Source: JANXSS01 sp043729515 | GTDB lineage: Bacteria > Pseudomonadota > Gammaproteobacteria > Burkholderiales > Burkholderiaceae_D | Assembly: GCA_043729515.1 (NCBI GenBank) | Contig: JAYTLK010000217.1 | Coordinates: 1 to 24,879 of the forward strand | Reading direction: 5' to 3' | Length of the DNA stretch: 24,879 nt | Shown here: positions 22,697-24,879 of the stretch, one piece after another | Position numbering within the stretch: the first letter of the stretch is position 1 | Layout: each line of letters begins with the position of its first letter | Position numbers and translations under genes: made by a program | The notes under the pieces: generated by a model | Databases searched by the model: none | The model's input: the letters and a program-made list of their open reading frames with translations, nothing else | What the model was told of the DNA's origin: nothing

Positions 22697-23137
22697 ATGA
22701 AAAAATCTGAACTCGGGAACACCTTGATCAATATCGAAGGCAAACCCCGTGTCACTGACACGGAAAAAATCACCGTCAATCTCGGCCCGGTCGATCTCGG
22801 CCAGATCGATCTGCTGGTGCAGGAAGGCTTTTATTCCAACCGTACCGACCTGATCCGTACTGCCATCCGCAATCAGCTCACGGCCCATGCCGAGGTCGTG
22901 CGCCAGACCGTGGCGCGCAGGCAACTGGTGCTCGGCTTGCAGCATTTTTCGAAGGAAGATCTCGAGCGCGTCGCGGCCGCCGGCGAGCAGCTGCAGATCC
23001 AGGTGCTTGGCCTGGCCAGCATCGGCGCCGACGTCAGCGCCGACCTGGCACGATTGACGATCGCATCAATTGCCGTACTCGGCGCGCTGCATGCAAGCCC
23101 GGCGGTCAAGGCAGCGCTTGCCGACCGCATTCATTGA
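22697..23137 (+). CDS. CopG-type ribbon-helix-helix transcriptional regulator
   Basis: The protein is 146 residues from the ATG at 22697; an in-frame GTG at 22688 is possible. Residues 22-61 match the ribbon-helix-helix fold: a beta-strand (EKITVNL), a helix (GQIDLLVQEG), a turn with FYSNRTDLI, and a second helix (RTAIRNQL). The longer C-terminal part (62-146) is Ala/Leu-rich and helical and may mediate oligomerisation or ligand sensing. It stands 78 bases upstream of the PHB-depolymerase-like esterase on the same strand, so it may regulate that gene as well as itself. The length is greater than in minimal CopG/ParD antitoxins, and there is no toxin gene next to it. Confidence 0.85.
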   Translation: MKKSELGNTLINIEGKPRVTDTEKITVNLGPVDLGQIDLLVQEGFYSNRTDLIRTAIRNQLTAHAEVVRQTVARRQLVLGLQHFSKEDLERVAAAGEQLQIQVLGLASIGADVSADLARLTIASIAVLGALHASPAVKAALADRIH

Positions 23138-23215
23138 CTATTTTTGCTGTTCGCCATTGCCGGCATCGACTGGTGCGGCGGTGGGCAGCCTCCAAACCGT
23201 AAAGGATCAATTTCC

Positions 23216-24637
23216 ATGAATACCCAGAAAAATCTGCTCGACAAGATGCGCGACCTGCGCCGTCAGTTACGCGAAGGAGGGCCGCAAGCCGCTACGGTCG
23301 CCATCCAGCAGGCGCTGCAGGATGCCGGACTTGCCGGTGCGCCGGTGTCCGGGCAGGGGGCGTCGGCCCAGCACGATGGCGCGCAGCCGCATCGGGCGCC
23401 ATTCAGCGCTTTTGCGTCGACGTTCGCCGGGGCGCCTGCCGGCCAGCCGATCATGCATGACATCAATCCACCGCCGGCAGGCAAGGCTTCGCAGGCGTCA
23501 TCGAGCGATGCGCCGACCGCTGCCTCTGCCGCCCCTGCCTCCGCCTATGCGTCCGCGCCTGGAGAGGGCGCTGCGGCCGCGCCGTTTGCGAAGGGACTGG
23601 CCGCGGGCCTGCGTGGACTTGGCAAACATGGTTTTGCCGGTGCTGACGCCGGTGAGAAAACCAATGATTTCGTCAACGATCTGCTCGCGAAGTTGAAAGT
23701 TTCCGGAAAGGGCGTCCTTGCCGGCGGGATGGGGGGTCGCCCTGCAGCGCAGGAATTGCCGGCCGGCGCAAAATTCATCAGCGGCAGTTTTGGCAATGCT
23801 GCCGGCAGTCGCCATTACAAGCTGTATGTGCCAGCCAGTGCGGGCGAAGGCTCGGCGCCACTGCCGCTGGTGGTCATGCTCCATGGGTGCACCCAGGATC
23901 CGGATGATTTTGCGGCAGGTACGCAAATGAATGCCGCTGCCGAAGCGCAGGGTTGCCTGGTGCTGTATCCGCAGCAATCGCAGGGCGCCAACAGTTCGAA
24001 ATGCTGGAACTGGTTCAATGCGGCCGACCAGCAGCGCGATGCTGGCGAGCCGTCGATCATTGCCGACATGACGCGCGAGATCATGGCGCAACAGGGCGTC
24101 GATGCATCGCAGGTGTATGTGGCGGGGCTGTCGGCGGGTGGGGCAATGGCGGCCATTCTCGGCGTTGCCTATCCCGATCTGTATGCGGGTGTCGCGGTGC
24201 ATTCAGGGCTGCCGGTAGGCGCGGCAACCGACTTGCCGTCTGCCCTGGCTGCCATGCGCAGTGGCGCCTCCGGTACTGCAACGCGCTCGCGCAGCGCAAA
24301 TGGTCAAACCTTCAAGGGAATTCCCCTGATCGTGTTTCATGGTGACGCCGACCATACCGTCAACCGGCGCAATGGCGATCAGGTGATTGCAGGGACTGCG
24401 CCTGCTTCGGCCGGCGCGCCACGCCGCACCGATGGCAAGGTGCCGGATGGCCATGCCTACACCCGTACCGTACATGCGGATGCGGCCGGCACGCCGGTGG
24501 CAGAGCACTGGCTGATCCATGGCTTCGGTCACGCCTGGTCCGGCGGCAGCGCGGCCGGCAGCTATACCGACGCACGGGGGCCGGACGCGACCGCGGAAAT
24601 GATGCGGTTTTTTAAAACGCATCGCAAAGCCGCCTGA
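23216..24637 (+). CDS. PHB depolymerase family esterase
   Basis: The protein is 473 residues from the ATG at 23216, with AAAGGA at 23201-23206; an upstream in-frame start at 23144 overlaps nothing useful and lacks a ribosome site. The alpha/beta-hydrolase domain covers about 190-473: oxyanion region LHGCTQDPDDF (about 222), nucleophile Ser306 in GLSAGG, acid Asp377 in FHGDADHTV, and base His439 in HGFGHAWSGG. The N-terminal 165 residues are Ala/Gly/Pro-rich and probably disordered after a short helical start (KNLLDKMRDLRRQL). There is no signal peptide, so it seems cytosolic or granule-associated rather than a secreted depolymerase. Substrates could be short-chain hydroxyalkanoate esters or other esters. 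Confidence 0.9.
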   Translation: MNTQKNLLDKMRDLRRQLREGGPQAATVAIQQALQDAGLAGAPVSGQGASAQHDGAQPHRAPFSAFASTFAGAPAGQPIMHDINPPPAGKASQASSSDAPTAASAAPASAYASAPGEGAAAAPFAKGLAAGLRGLGKHGFAGADAGEKTNDFVNDLLAKLKVSGKGVLAGGMGGRPAAQELPAGAKFISGSFGNAAGSRHYKLYVPASAGEGSAPLPLVVMLHGCTQDPDDFAAGTQMNAAAEAQGCLVLYPQQSQGANSSKCWNWFNAADQQRDAGEPSIIADMTREIMAQQGVDASQVYVAGLSAGGAMAAILGVAYPDLYAGVAVHSGLPVGAATDLPSALAAMRSGASGTATRSRSANGQTFKGIPLIVFHGDADHTVNRRNGDQVIAGTAPASAGAPRRTDGKVPDGHAYTRTVHADAAGTPVAEHWLIHGFGHAWSGGSAAGSYTDARGPDATAEMMRFFKTHRKAA

Positions 24638-24645
24638 GTCGGGCA

Positions 24646-24673
24646 GCCTCGCCGCGTCCCGATAAAGCGAGGC
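24646..24673. other. Weak inverted repeat after the esterase gene
   Basis: GCCTCGC (24646-24652) and GCGAGGC (24667-24673) are perfect 7-base arms around a 14-base loop, placed 9 bases after the stop codon. There is no T-run, so a role as terminator is only possible, not shown. Confidence 0.25.
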
Positions 24674-24732
24674 AGTCAACATACCGGTCCGCCATGTTCG
24701 GCTACAGTCAGTAGCTCTTTCAAGGAGCTGCA

Positions 24733-24879
24733 ATGGATGCAACCACGAATGGCCGGGTTCCGGCCGAGCCGGGCCGGGTCGATGTGTCGGAGATCTGGGA
24801 ACTGGAATACTGGATGGGCGTGTTCGCCGTAACGGAAGACCAGTTGCGCGAGGCGGTGAAGGAAGTCGGCGGCGACACG
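24733..24879 (+). CDS. DUF3606-type small protein, 5' part
   Basis: The first 49 codons are visible and run off the end of the window. The ATG at 24733 has AAGGAGCT just upstream. The stretch ELEYWMGVFAVTEDQLREAVKEVGGD matches the pattern of DUF3606 proteins (a tryptophan-containing helix, then TEDQLREAVKxVG), which are short and of unknown function and common in proteobacteria. The assignment rests on this single motif. Confidence 0.75.
   Translation, partial: MDATTNGRVPAEPGRVDVSEIWELEYWMGVFAVTEDQLREAVKEVGGDT

Noticed and set aside
22517..22945. N-terminal extension of the PAP2 gene up to 22945
   Set aside because: It overlaps the regulator gene in antisense and shows no membrane or PAP2 character; the ATG at 22516 has a proper ribosome site.
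22697..23137. Antitoxin of a toxin-antitoxin pair
   Set aside because: The protein has a ribbon-helix-helix domain, but no small toxin-like gene lies on either side and it is longer than typical antitoxins.
1..24879. tRNA, rRNA, insertion sequences or phage integrase genes marking an island
   Set aside because: None could be recognised on either strand within the window.

Overview
The window is GC-rich DNA from a Gram-negative bacterium. It most likely comes from a beta-proteobacterium of the Burkholderiales; an Oxalobacteraceae-like genome is plausible but cannot be proven from one window. The reasons are a Hrp2-type (Ralstonia/Xanthomonas-like) type III secretion gene order, PIP/hrpII-box promoters, and a PHB-depolymerase-type esterase beside a ribbon-helix-helix regulator. 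No stretch longer than about 200 bases lacks a gene; the larger gaps (3740-3929, 5952-6093, 13479-13656, 18353-18487, 22517-22696) carry promoter-like or inverted-repeat elements.

Region 1 (1-15092) is most of a non-flagellar type III secretion system, all on the plus strand: the 3' end of sctK, then sctL, sctN, sctO and sctT; a c-di-GMP phosphodiesterase-type gene; then sctU, sctV, sctP, sctQ, sctR, sctS, an hpaA-like gene and an hpaB-like chaperone. Almost all genes overlap or abut, indicating translationally coupled operons. The order K-L-N-O-T and U-V-P-Q-R-S-hpaA-hpaB is that of Hrp2 loci. Two textbook PIP-box promoters (TTCGB-N15-TTCGB with a correctly spaced YANNNT) lie before sctU and before the first gene after hpaB, so an HrpB/HrpX-type AraC activator probably controls both units. 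The secretin, inner rings and pilus/needle genes are not here and would have to lie outside the window.

Region 2 (13657-18352) follows the second PIP box and holds three probable type III substrates: a 323-residue protein with two degenerate EF-hand-like modules of the HrpF/NolX/HrpK kind, a 121-residue acidic protein, and a 1067-residue Cys-free protein with a Lys/Asp/Ser/Thr minisatellite tract followed by about 800 residues of short beta-hairpin-like 'DG' repeats. I cannot assign the last one to a family; it is the most novel item in the window.

Region 3 (18488-24879) looks like ordinary chromosome: an AI-2E family permease; a minus-strand operon of PAP2 phosphatase, diacylglycerol-kinase-like lipid kinase and metallophosphoesterase; then a divergent ribbon-helix-helix regulator with a likely self-operator, a PHB-depolymerase-family esterase and the start of a DUF3606 protein. 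Oddities here are an Asn in place of the metal-ligand His in the phosphoesterase and a low-complexity Ser/Ala/Thr tail on the lipid kinase.
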